Of a stretch of DNA of 64,000 nt, positions 48,001 through 55,182 are shown piece by piece. Origin of the DNA: Balneola sp. EhC07 (lineage in GTDB: Bacteria; Bacteroidota; Rhodothermia; Balneolales; Balneolaceae). Both the position numbers and the translations under genes were made by a program. The notes under the pieces were generated by a model. It saw only the letters and a list, made by a program, of their open reading frames with translations, was not told the origin of the DNA and made no database searches. The DNA lies in the NCBI RefSeq assembly GCF_001650905.1, contig NZ_LXYG01000002.1, forward strand, positions 124,001-188,000. The letters are read 5' to 3'. Every line of letters starts with the position of its first letter. The stretch's first letter is position 1.

Positions 48001-49245
48001 GATCCCTGTTTCAATTCCAATGAATTTTTCAGAATCACTGGTTTCAAAAGATTGTAGCGTTATTTCTGTTGTATCAATCCTGGATCTGAACTCATTACAT
48101 GCTGCAGCAGTTGCCTGGAGATTAAGTTTACGACCTATACTTGATGTACCTGTTTTCTTTCCAAAAGTATCATCAGTATAATAATCAATCGTAGCACCGT
48201 TTGAAGGAAGGAATGCAACTACATTATCCGAAGCCGCATCAACAACTATATTTTGTTCCGGATCACTATAGCTTATTTCTGCTCTGTTTTGTACGGTATC
48301 GCTCGCTCCCGGATTGATCTGTACCTGGAAAGTCGTACTAAATTCTTCTCCCGGACCTAGTTCATCAAAAGCAAGACCAATGAAAGAAACTAAAGCCGGA
48401 TCTGAAGGTAATGAGCTGGTAAATTCATATTTACCATTCCCTTCATAACCATAAAGCTCTTGTCCGTTTGTTGTTTCTGTAAATTGAACAAAACTCACAT
48501 TCGAAGGGATAGAGTCAAGCAGTATAATTTTATTCGACGCTATTCCATCAATCGTAATTCCGCTTCTAGGTAATGCTGAAACATCTCCCTTGTTTATTCC
48601 GGCAATTGTATATGTAAAGTTTTCATTCGGTAGTTTTTCCTCACTACCTGACTGAGTTTTATTTAACTCAATTCTAGCTCCTGATAAAACATATACGGAA
48701 TCACGTTTTAACAACTTGACGTCAAACTCTCTTGAAATGGCCTCTACATTAATGATAGAAGTGATCGAATCATCTTCAGCTTCATTAATTGCACCTGAAT
48801 ATCTGAAGTCGAATCGCTCTCCCGGATTTAAAGTTATTGTCTGAAATAAAGTGTCGGTATTCTGAATTTTAGACTTAGTTCCATTCAACCATTCCAGATC
48901 TTCAAGGTCATAATCACCTTGATCCCAATTGTAGATCTTGATATCAAATGTAGAGGCTATATTTCCTCGGTTAATCAGAAAATGATCAAACTCTACCTTT
49001 TCCCCTCTGAACCTTTTATATGAATTATTGAGTTCCAGAGCAAAATCGACTGTTGCATCAACAACAACATTAACTTCATTTGAAAATATTTCAATTGGAT
49101 TAGTTTCGCCAGTTTCGGAATAAGTTGTAGTTGCTTGATTCTTAATTGAAGTTCCGCTGGTTGGCGCGTTTTGTGCACGAACCTCTCCCATCGCTGCTAA
49201 CAGAAGCAGTATCAGAAACGATATGAGAGAGTTAATTTTGTACAC
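42070..49245 (-). CDS. 2391-aa outer-membrane protein: DUF11/Cna_B/Big_1 region, beta-barrel, OmpA domains
   Basis: Order by eye: signal peptide (to about 24), an N-terminal module opening SIKNQATTTYSETG, a Cna_B-like domain (about 477-575, IVDPYGIVFDSETNQPI), a DUF11 domain (about 607-740), an SdrB-like domain (about 742-830), and an invasin-type Big_1 domain (about 1032-1130, YVSADGVSSALIRVEILDEN). A long stretch of alternating amphipathic strands typical of an outer-membrane barrel follows (about 1140-1943). An OmpA peptidoglycan-binding domain (about 2007-2117, VTGHTDSKSSQSYNLALSER) and a weaker OmpA-like copy (about 2285-2372) come last. It ends KDGKGGGK. It sits mid-operon: 82 nt after one DUF11 gene and directly abutting the next. 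Likely an envelope anchor or assembly platform; the role is inference. Confidence 0.85.
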   Translation of the reverse strand: MYKINSLISFLILLLLAAMGEVRAQNAPTSGTSIKNQATTTYSETGETNPIEIFSNEVNVVVDATVDFALELNNSYKRFRGEKVEFDHFLINRGNIASTFDIKIYNWDQGDYDLEDLEWLNGTKSKIQNTDTLFQTITLNPGERFDFRYSGAINEAEDDSITSIINVEAISREFDVKLLKRDSVYVLSGARIELNKTQSGSEEKLPNENFTYTIAGINKGDVSALPRSGITIDGIASNKIILLDSIPSNVSFVQFTETTNGQELYGYEGNGKYEFTSSLPSDPALVSFIGLAFDELGPGEEFSTTFQVQINPGASDTVQNRAEISYSDPEQNIVVDAASDNVVAFLPSNGATIDYYTDDTFGKKTGTSSIGRKLNLQATAAACNEFRSRIDTTEITLQSFETSDSEKFIGIETGINTSLFRIAGGVPTRNAADFDVIIGNNILETVEDDVIQARLNCSGINNTGGGGEGARIETTVIVDPYGIVFDSETNQPIRNAKVTVIDVTGANNGGDAGGRAKVFETDGTTPAPSEYVTGPDGRFAFRYLETGTYKVEVETPEGYTFTSEVPLGLLPAGRKVDTLASYGKDWVFSNVPQGTDFDIPLDPQARGVLFTNKTVDRPTAEIGDYINYTITIKSEAINTVRNLFIDDLLPFGFEYQLGSTKLDGVKLQDPEGGKGPSLKFDVGDIESGTTKELTYRVFVGPGSEKGKGINVAIAKSDEVVVKSSNEAKVKVEVRGGLFNDNAYVIGKVFQDCNENDMQDAGEVGVPGVRLYMENGTYVVTDSEGKYTFYAVSPNKHVLKVDNYSLPEGSKLSVLDNRHANDPSSRFVDVKKGQLHRADFAICECTPGVNEEINSRRELLSQTSKDALTGSLKRSFTLNESNAQSGRGQFENASGTVDGKVSVSKKAATSPDGKITNAAKEEEIAPSQGVLLEEALMKAEDGLGFLNLSNNDTLTVNNYTIWAKGKSGAKFLLTLNGNLIADEKVGQSSISPSNNLQGWEYVSIDFEAGKNVLVLEEVDPFGNIRGREEIQVFAPGKASRLKVTAPRNYVSADGVSSALIRVEILDENDINVGDRVLVTLDTEFGNWKVKDNNTNEPGTQTFIEGGFAEFELTSTSQPKTSIVRANLGIIKGELKVEFLPDLRPLIAAGIIEGTLRFNQQVNISSEKEADGFERELKQLSYDFQNFTGDARLAFFIKGKISGRSLLTAGFDSEKSKEDRLFRDIRPDEFYPVYGESSIKGFDAQSSSRLYVRVDRGKTYALYGDFITQDRDQNVQLGTYSRAQTGLKTSFEQGKIKAQAFGVNAFSSRKVREFQGQGISRYDLPDRDIVDNSEIIEIVTYDREQPDVVLSVERLTRFRDYVIDPFSGVITFKNPVSSVDIDFNPVFIRATYEVTNNQDRYLIGGVKAETELREGIKIGANAVQDNNPENNFRLLSGNFSAEMGKATKVVGEFANTNTDNKGSGSAARVQVNHKGSKLDVFAQLGKSNENFSNEGSGLGQGRTEARARTRYKLNSSTSLKNELLFTRNDTTSDRTFGGLISAEKTFGNNINAEMGLRYSENYKSALDSTSYNTNIRGKVKADLPFLSGASAFGEVEQDLNEADKRLIAIGADYRLRKLAKLYARHEFISSAAGINTLSGSQQRNNTVVGIDASYMKNGKVYSEYRVNDSFNGRSGQAAIGLRNQFQLAKGLGLNFGFERVFTLEGQAVNDGTAITSAVDYTGSTNWKATARAEARFTSTDNLYLNSLGYGLKLNTDWTLLTKNIISLNTRDGVSGLSKLQERLQVGAAYRSTSTNKFDALFRYEFKHEIDKNVDEDFFRTAHVLSSHGNYHPTTDLTLSGRVAAKYSLESDSQLRTSSFLELISGRAIYDIDEKWDAGINASLLANSDFTTKDYGLGVEAGFLVATNLRLAAGFNFFGYDDQDLVANNYTQKGAYLGFSYKFDERLFDNLIPDRVKKTPIIDPNNYLTCVEICEAPEIEILPFTAEAIPHDLTVNPIAARSIAFGELETLTVLPKHIHFNNNSTYINQPAAQMLDKVAKFLIERDEDYFIRVTGHTDSKSSQSYNLALSERRAKAVRAYMVAAGVDADKLQFEGLSFSKNAAPEKDRVDMARNRRVELDLSVENRNIRFISQVEDLQVNPRIRGIRSWDYVFIAEHNAVPSGLNLGAGSSLNRIHEYLVRRVSLPMKEYQNLTVQINAPSLEIGNRVKAILYGEGIAQDRMIVSQISGSEVEFDYSDDSFLRIYDQTDDIDLINNSLALRMMDNLMNILRQREDLLLIRDFSQSYTVPNMVTFAGSSTQLSNEVQAILSRIGSYLKNSVSVRIAITGDGSRASSSRLKAMKDYLVEWGIDANRIEISNESRASENQVNIEYLNADSINLLELDLIKDGKGGGK

Positions 49246-49327
49246 TTTTTATTTTTAAAACTTTTTAAAAGGAGAATGAGGGGTCAACCTCATTCTCATA
49301 ATTCTGGGTTATGAATATTTAGTTACT

Positions 49328-51994
49328 TCAACTGTCTACTTTCACTGCGAAAGTTATTTCTATCTCTTCGGTAGAATCCAATTCATCGATATCTACTTGA
49401 ATAGTACCTGTAGCACCGGCCACAGGCTCAGAAGTGATAGTTACTACCGGAGGAGTTGTTGCTCCTGCTCCTGAAGTAATAGTTGTAGATACTGCTACAA
49501 GCATCTTCGTAAATGATGGAGTATCATCAGTAACTGAAACAGTAGTTACAGGTTGAGAACCATCATTTCGGATAACAAGCTTGTAATAGACTGTATCTCC
49601 CGGAAGTACATTGAATGGGTTCTTTGTAAAAGTACCCGCTGTACCACTCGCATCCGGAGCTTGGAATTTATCTACTACAATTAAACCAGCTTGAACTTCT
49701 GTGATATCTGTATTGCTTTTGGAAGCAAGATTTGACTGAGTATCACTAATTGTAATTGTAGTTGTATTAGTTTCGCCATCATCGAGTCCGGCTAAACCTG
49801 TAACCTTTACTATGAATTTAACTTGATCGTTAAAACCAAGGTTTCCTACTTGCTCAGGTAAATTATAAGTTCCTGATGATGCTGCAGTTGTCAATAGTGA
49901 ATCATTAGCATCAATAGTACCGTTATTATTTGTATCCCAATAAACGTTAGCAGTCCAACCAACTGGTTTCGAATTCGTTAACTCGATCTCCAAGTTAGAA
50001 TTGGTAGTATCGTTTTCCGTTACGTTACTAAGAATAGTAAGCGTATGGAGATAGTTACGAGATCCACCCGGTGCAATTTGGCCTGATCCATTAGCTGTTA
50101 ACTGCATATTTTGAAGAGTATTCACAGTTACCTGGTCATGGATAATATCAACAGCATTTGTAGTAGGTGAAAAAGCACGGAAGTAAACTGCTTGCACACC
50201 TGGTTGATAACCTGCCGGTACAAATACTTCTGCAACAATTAGCTTACTTGCTCCAGATGCCAGATTACCCGTTTGTGAAATTTCACTGTTTCCTGCGTTA
50301 GGATCTTTGAATGTAACCGTCCATCCTGTTGGCACTGATCCAACATTTTGAAGATCTCCTCCTGCAGTAGTATCAGCAGCAAAGTCTAGATCATAAGCAT
50401 CTTGTCCCTGACTAGTGTTCTTAACATAAAGTGTAAAAGAAACCGTAGTACCAGGATTTGTTGTTTGGTTAACAACTGCATTAGTTTCCGGACCATCACC
50501 CTCACCTAAAGCGCCTGCATCTCCTGCCGCAGCATTGTTAGTAAGATCAACAGTAGGAGCTACAATTGTATTTAATCGGTCAGTATGCGTAGCGCTCTCG
50601 TTAGGATCTCCCAAAGAGGTAAGCGTCTTGTCTACAGAGTAAGGACCGGTTCCACTTGCACCTGAAGGTAATTGAACCTGTAAGATTACAACTATTGTAT
50701 CTCCCGGTTGAATATTACCTGTATCTGGGATTCCGTCTACTCCGGTATCCTGATAAGTACTTGTAGGATTGTTGTTAGCATCCGCTTTGTAAAGAAAGAA
50801 CTGTCTCCCACTTGGGTAGTTATCAGTACCTAGGGTAATATTATAAGTATCAGTAGTACTACCTGTGTTTACATAGCGGTTAATGAAATTGATAGTTGTT
50901 CCCTGCTGAGTAGAATCTATCTCAACAATTTGAGCATCTACCAATTCAATATCATAATTCTCATTAATGGTAACAGGCTGACCGGGAATGGTACTTTCAT
51001 TTGGTATATCATCATGAGTTGTGACAACCGTGTTAGTGATAGTTTCACCTTCCTGACCTGTATTAACAGTAACCTTAAAAGAAAGAGTACCGGAAGAACC
51101 GTTAGCTACGTTAGCAACAACAGCAGAAAGTGTATCCTGTAAACCACCGGTTATTCTTTCAAAAGTAATACCTGAAGGGTCCCCACCGGATGCATCTGTA
51201 AGTGCACCACCTCCACTCCAAACTGCAGAGTTTGGTACGTAGGTTAATCCCGAAGGAATTGGATCTTTTAATACAAGATTAGTTGCCGCAGCATTACCAT
51301 TTTCAGAATAGTTAATTGTGTAAGTAAGAGTGTCAGCTACATCTGCTGTAGTTTGGCTAACTCCTTTACTTACTGTAATTACAGCATCTTCATCAACCTG
51401 AGCTTTATCAGTAGCTGTTGCTGATTCGTTAGAATCAAAATCACTTGTTGCTGTAACCGTGATATCTTCGAACTGACCATCCTGAGCAGAAGCAGGTATA
51501 TCAGCTACAATAACAATACCATAAGTATTATCGGCTAATCCTGATCTGTCAATATTGGGAGTTACTGATATCTCAGTAAAGTTATCGGCAATACCATCTT
51601 CATTCGCATCGGGATATATCCTGATATTCGTGAAGTTAAATGCTCCATTATTAGCATCAACAGCTGTAACGGCAAAAAAATCAGATCCATTACCCGTGTT
51701 GGTAATAATGTGGCTGAATGTTACCTGACCACCGACACTAACCTGTTTGGTTACTCCGGCAGTGATTGTAACACCTGCTACCTGTTGTACCGTAGTAACA
51801 ACAGTGTTGGACGTAACGGACTGACTGTTATTCCCGTTATCGATGTACGTAGCAGTTGCCTGGTTACCAATGGAAGAAGACGCAGGTGGTATCTGAGCGA
51901 ATACATCCGTAGATGTACCCAATACCACAGCGAAAACCATAAGCAACCCAACAAGAGCTTGTACCCTTTGTCGTAGTTTATGTGTTGTTTTCAT
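49328..51994 (-). CDS. DUF11-repeat secreted protein (about 888 aa) with shared terminal module
   Basis: Secreted protein built of DUF11-like beta domains. The signal peptide is KLRQRVQALVGLLMVFAVVLG... ending in VFAQ. An N-terminal module opens SSIGNQATATYIDNG and is homologous to the start of the barrel protein. DUF11 domains recur, for example VSKGVSQTTADVADTLTYTI and the strand ending GTLSFKVTVNTGQEGETI. The last about 240 residues match the end of the 3260-aa protein and finish EITFAVKVDS. There is no YPNPFNPS tail. The ATG at 51994 is chosen because it begins the signal peptide. An alternative ATG at 52084 would add 30 residues and overlap the upstream gene by 4 nt (ATGA), so translational coupling to that start remains possible. 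Confidence 0.82.
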   Translation of the reverse strand: MKTTHKLRQRVQALVGLLMVFAVVLGTSTDVFAQIPPASSSIGNQATATYIDNGNNSQSVTSNTVVTTVQQVAGVTITAGVTKQVSVGGQVTFSHIITNTGNGSDFFAVTAVDANNGAFNFTNIRIYPDANEDGIADNFTEISVTPNIDRSGLADNTYGIVIVADIPASAQDGQFEDITVTATSDFDSNESATATDKAQVDEDAVITVSKGVSQTTADVADTLTYTINYSENGNAAATNLVLKDPIPSGLTYVPNSAVWSGGGALTDASGGDPSGITFERITGGLQDTLSAVVANVANGSSGTLSFKVTVNTGQEGETITNTVVTTHDDIPNESTIPGQPVTINENYDIELVDAQIVEIDSTQQGTTINFINRYVNTGSTTDTYNITLGTDNYPSGRQFFLYKADANNNPTSTYQDTGVDGIPDTGNIQPGDTIVVILQVQLPSGASGTGPYSVDKTLTSLGDPNESATHTDRLNTIVAPTVDLTNNAAAGDAGALGEGDGPETNAVVNQTTNPGTTVSFTLYVKNTSQGQDAYDLDFAADTTAGGDLQNVGSVPTGWTVTFKDPNAGNSEISQTGNLASGASKLIVAEVFVPAGYQPGVQAVYFRAFSPTTNAVDIIHDQVTVNTLQNMQLTANGSGQIAPGGSRNYLHTLTILSNVTENDTTNSNLEIELTNSKPVGWTANVYWDTNNNGTIDANDSLLTTAASSGTYNLPEQVGNLGFNDQVKFIVKVTGLAGLDDGETNTTTITISDTQSNLASKSNTDITEVQAGLIVVDKFQAPDASGTAGTFTKNPFNVLPGDTVYYKLVIRNDGSQPVTTVSVTDDTPSFTKMLVAVSTTITSGAGATTPPVVTITSEPVAGATGTIQVDIDELDSTEEIEITFAVKVDS

Positions 51995-52080
51995 TGTTTG
52001 AATCCTATTATTATGGTTCAATTGTTTGTTTTTTTGAACACTGTTTAGATTTGAATTTTGAAATCCCGTTTTAGTCCTGA

Positions 52081-52560
52081 TCATGATCGGACCTCAACTC
52101 TTGCGGTAAGAGTTATGCTTTCTCCAGCCGCAAGAGCAGGAACTAGCCATTGTAAGCGTCGATATTCCTGAGCAGGAATGACGCGGTTTACCTGTGATCC
52201 ATCCGGTTGTGTAACCTGACGAGTCAATGGTAGTTGTCTGAAGTCATTAGCAGTGGTGCTAACGCTTGCCCCACTCAGCTCCGGAGATGCAGAGCTTTCG
52301 AGATAGAACATCTCGGGTGGTATTGGCAAAACAGGCATAAGTTGAGTAATGTCTCCACCTGTTCCATTCTGGTAAGTTAGTCGATATTCAATAATATCTC
52401 CCGGCTTAACTTCGGTTACTTCAGTTGCAACCTCATTACTGTCTGCATCCAATGAGATCTTGTAGGCCTTCAGAACTGAAGACAACTCCCCATTTTGTGC
52501 ATATGTATTTACAGATAAACCCAGAAATAAAACGAATAAAAATAGATACTTATATTTCAT
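52081..52560 (-). CDS. Small secreted single-DUF11-like protein (159 aa)
   Basis: Secreted protein with a signal peptide (KYLFLFVLFLGLSVNTYAQ) and one DUF11-like beta domain: an EVKPGDIIEYRLTYQNGTGG block, then PVLPIPPEMFYLE, and final strand AAGESITLTARVEVRS. It corresponds to the terminal module found at the ends of the two larger DUF11 proteins downstream, but stands alone. It is the first gene of the surface operon, and its stop overlaps an upstream ATG of the next gene by 4 nt. Upstream lies a 306-bp divergent promoter gap. It may be a minor subunit or cap of a surface structure; this is inference. Confidence 0.8.
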   Translation of the reverse strand: MKYKYLFLFVLFLGLSVNTYAQNGELSSVLKAYKISLDADSNEVATEVTEVKPGDIIEYRLTYQNGTGGDITQLMPVLPIPPEMFYLESSASPELSGASVSTTANDFRQLPLTRQVTQPDGSQVNRVIPAQEYRRLQWLVPALAAGESITLTARVEVRS

Positions 52561-52866
52561 AAGTGTGTTTATTTTTAGTTATTTCGCGCTATTTGCGCTG
52601 GTAAAAAGATACCCATCCCATCATTTAAACCCCGTTAGATAGCTTTAATGAAAAGCATCTAATTATCTATTTTAGTATTAGAGTATTTTAATGTTTAAAG
52701 TTACGTTTGCATTACTTTAAGAAATGATTTTGGAAATTTGTCAGATATTTAAACATCCAACTATTAACTTTAATTAATTAATGCTTTATTATTCGTTAAA
52801 ATATATCTTTTAATGTATTTAATATGCTTAGATTAGCTATTGAATTTTTAACTACGATCACTGTTT
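52561..52866. promoter_or_regulatory. Divergent AT-rich promoter region between DUF11 operon and DUF58 gene
   Basis: A 306-bp gap separates the minus-strand DUF11 operon from the plus-strand DUF58 gene. It is strongly AT-rich, with A/T tracts such as TTAATTAATTAATG. It must hold promoters for both directions. I could not identify a convincing operator, RNA gene or small ORF, and the ACTACCT palindrome found near 22273 is absent. Confidence 0.5.
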
Positions 52867-53742
52867 ATGGTATCAAAAGAGGTTCTTAAAAAAATCAGGA
52901 AGCTGGAAGTACAGACAAAAGGCATTGTCAATACCTTGTTTGGAGGGGAATATCAGTCTGCTTTTAAGGGACGTGGAATGGAATTCTCAGAAGTGCGAGC
53001 TTATAATTATGGTGATGATATTCGCCAAATTGATTGGAATGTTACTGCCCGAACCGGCGATCCCTACATCAAAATTTTTGAAGAAGAACGTGAACAAACC
53101 TTAATGCTTTGTGTTGATATTTCACCAAGTGGAACCTTTGGTACCATCAACCAAACAAAAATGGACCTTGCTATCGAAATTTGTGCTGTGTTAGCTTTCA
53201 GTGCTATCAAAAACAGTGATAAAGTCGGTTTGGTTTTATTCAGCGATCACATCGAAAAGGTCGTTCCTCCTAAAAAAGGAAAAACCCATGTACTTAGATT
53301 AATCCGAGAACTTTATACTACTAAACCAACAGGGAAAGGAACGAGTATTGCTAATGCCCTGTCATACATCAACAGGTTGTTAGATAGAAAAGCAATAGTT
53401 GTCTTAGCTTCAGATTTTCAGGACAGTGACTTTGACAAACCGCTAAGAATCACAAATCAAAAACATGATCTTGTAAGCATTATTGTAAACGATGAACATG
53501 AAGAAACTTTACCAAATTTGGGTTTGATACCTTTCAGAGACTCCGAATCTGGACAGGAAATTTTGATCGATACTTCCAGCAAAAAGGTAAGAGAATCGTA
53601 CCGTAAAAAGAGATCAATGAACAGGCAAGTTCTATCAGATAAACTCTTAAAAATGAAGATCGATTCTGTTGAAGTAAGTACAAATCAATCCTATGTACAA
53701 CCTCTTATGAATTTCTTTTTAAGAAGAGTAAACAGATATTAA
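52867..53742 (+). CDS. DUF58 family protein (MoxR-associated, vWA-like)
   Basis: DUF58 protein of 291 aa. N-terminal RKLEVQTKGIVNTLFGGEYQS and FSEVRAYNYGDDIRQIDWNVTART are the family signature (GDDxRxIDWxxSAR). The following region is a vWA-like fold, with LMLCVDISPSGTFG in the MIDAS position (DxS present, degenerate afterwards). Members usually follow a MoxR AAA+ ATPase and precede Bat genes. Here no moxR is present in the window, and the partner Bat genes lie beyond an opposing M23 peptidase gene. It is cytoplasmic. The role is probably in envelope stress or complex assembly with MoxR, known only in outline. Confidence 0.9.
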   Translation: MVSKEVLKKIRKLEVQTKGIVNTLFGGEYQSAFKGRGMEFSEVRAYNYGDDIRQIDWNVTARTGDPYIKIFEEEREQTLMLCVDISPSGTFGTINQTKMDLAIEICAVLAFSAIKNSDKVGLVLFSDHIEKVVPPKKGKTHVLRLIRELYTTKPTGKGTSIANALSYINRLLDRKAIVVLASDFQDSDFDKPLRITNQKHDLVSIIVNDEHEETLPNLGLIPFRDSESGQEILIDTSSKKVRESYRKKRSMNRQVLSDKLLKMKIDSVEVSTNQSYVQPLMNFFLRRVNRY

Positions 53743-55017
53743 TTAATAAGTTGCTTTAACTATTTTTTCTTCGTCAGTTAAGAACTGTAATTGATCTCTT
53801 AAAGAAGAGATCGCATCTTTATACACTTCCAATTCAGAATTAGAAATTCCTTTTGATGGTGGCAAAACCAATTTAACGGGATTAACAGGTCTTCCATTCT
53901 TCATCACATTATAGTGCAAATGCACCCCTGTTACTCTTCCTGTTTTTCCTACATACCCAATTACCTGTCCTTGCTTAACTTGCCTTCCCTTCTTAATTCC
54001 ACTGGCAAAACCATTCAAATGTAAGTACGCAGTTGTATACGTGGCATTATGCCTGATCTTAACAATATTTCCACTTGGACCCCGGTATTGAGATTCTATT
54101 ACTTCTCCATCACCTACAGAAATAACCGGTGTTCCCAGTGGTGCAGCATAATCTACTCCATAATGTGGCAATGGTCGCTTTAGAACCGGATGAAATCTGT
54201 TATAGGAAAAATTGGAACTGATTTGCTGAGAATATTTGAATGGAGCTTTCAGCAAAGCTTTTTGCACACTATTCCCTACTTCGTCATAATACCCGTAAGC
54301 ATCATCACTTTCATAAAAATAAGCTTCATGCACCTCACCCCTGTGTTCGAATTCGGCGGCAATTATCTGACCAATTCCGTAGGGTTTGTCATCTACAAAA
54401 CGTTTTTCATAAATAACTTTAAACTTGTCTCCTTTATAAAGTCTGAAAAAATCGACTTCCCAACCGAAAATCTCGCTCAATCCATTTGCTACCAGAATAT
54501 TTACTCCCTGATCAACAAGGCTTTCATACAGAGAAGATTCTATAGTACCATATGCTGTTGCGATCTCCTTTCTGATCTCTTTAGAACCAAGAGCCACTTC
54601 AATTCCATTACTCCAATCAAAAACCACATAATCTGTAGCGGTTTGATGAAATACCATTCTCAATGGGATATCAGTATCAGGGTCATGATATGTATAGTAC
54701 TTCTGATTTTGGTTTATTCTTCTTGTATTGAACTTCCCTTTTGATTTCTCCTGAATCGTATAAATATCTTCGGGAGTTACATCCAACGAACGAAGAATAA
54801 CATACAAGCTTTCGTTTCTTTTAACTCTTGCTTCTTTAACCGTGGCTTCGTTTTTGATGAACCCATAAGAGTCATATCCCGGTAATTCCTCAATCTCTTC
54901 TAAATTCTGTAGCGTAATTGAATTCTCAGTTACTACCTCTTGATCCTGAAATAACGAACATGCCTGAAAAAGACATAGAAATGCTATTCCAAAAATAAAA
55001 TTTTTAACCCAAATCAT
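53743..55017 (-). CDS. M23-family peptidoglycan metallopeptidase lipoprotein
   Basis: Zinc endopeptidase of the lysostaphin/M23 type, 424 aa, expected to cut peptidoglycan cross-links in the periplasm. A lipoprotein signal, FIFGIAFLCLFQAC, gives a lipid-anchored Cys at about 20. The C-terminal M23 core has HYGVDYAAPLGTPV (His and Asp ligands near 286-290), GNIVKIRH, and the HLHYNV motif near 369, with a LysM-independent N-terminal region resembling MepM-like proteins. Its stop abuts the stop of the plus-strand DUF58 gene with no gap, so the two transcripts converge. It splits the DUF58 gene from the Bat genes. Confidence 0.92.
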   Translation of the reverse strand: MIWVKNFIFGIAFLCLFQACSLFQDQEVVTENSITLQNLEEIEELPGYDSYGFIKNEATVKEARVKRNESLYVILRSLDVTPEDIYTIQEKSKGKFNTRRINQNQKYYTYHDPDTDIPLRMVFHQTATDYVVFDWSNGIEVALGSKEIRKEIATAYGTIESSLYESLVDQGVNILVANGLSEIFGWEVDFFRLYKGDKFKVIYEKRFVDDKPYGIGQIIAAEFEHRGEVHEAYFYESDDAYGYYDEVGNSVQKALLKAPFKYSQQISSNFSYNRFHPVLKRPLPHYGVDYAAPLGTPVISVGDGEVIESQYRGPSGNIVKIRHNATYTTAYLHLNGFASGIKKGRQVKQGQVIGYVGKTGRVTGVHLHYNVMKNGRPVNPVKLVLPPSKGISNSELEVYKDAISSLRDQLQFLTDEEKIVKATY

Positions 55018-55182
55018 GTATAAGTTTTACTTTGCAGATGATTGTGAAAAACTAATACTATTTATGATTATTTCATAAAATCTTTGAGATGTAAATTTGA
55101 TTAAACAATACTTGTAAAAGCCGTTATATTGCGATCATTATTTTATATTCATCAAAAAAATTTAAAAGCTAAAAAATCTTTG

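Noticed and set aside
32287-52084. Search for YPNPFNPS-type sorting tails on the DUF11 proteins
   Set aside because: None is present; the ends are DUF11-like strands, so T9SS-type sorting is not claimed for them.
52084-52084. ATG at 52084 as the start of the 888-aa DUF11 protein
   Set aside because: It would place 30 polar residues before a normal signal peptide. 51994 is favoured, though the ATGA overlap keeps it possible.
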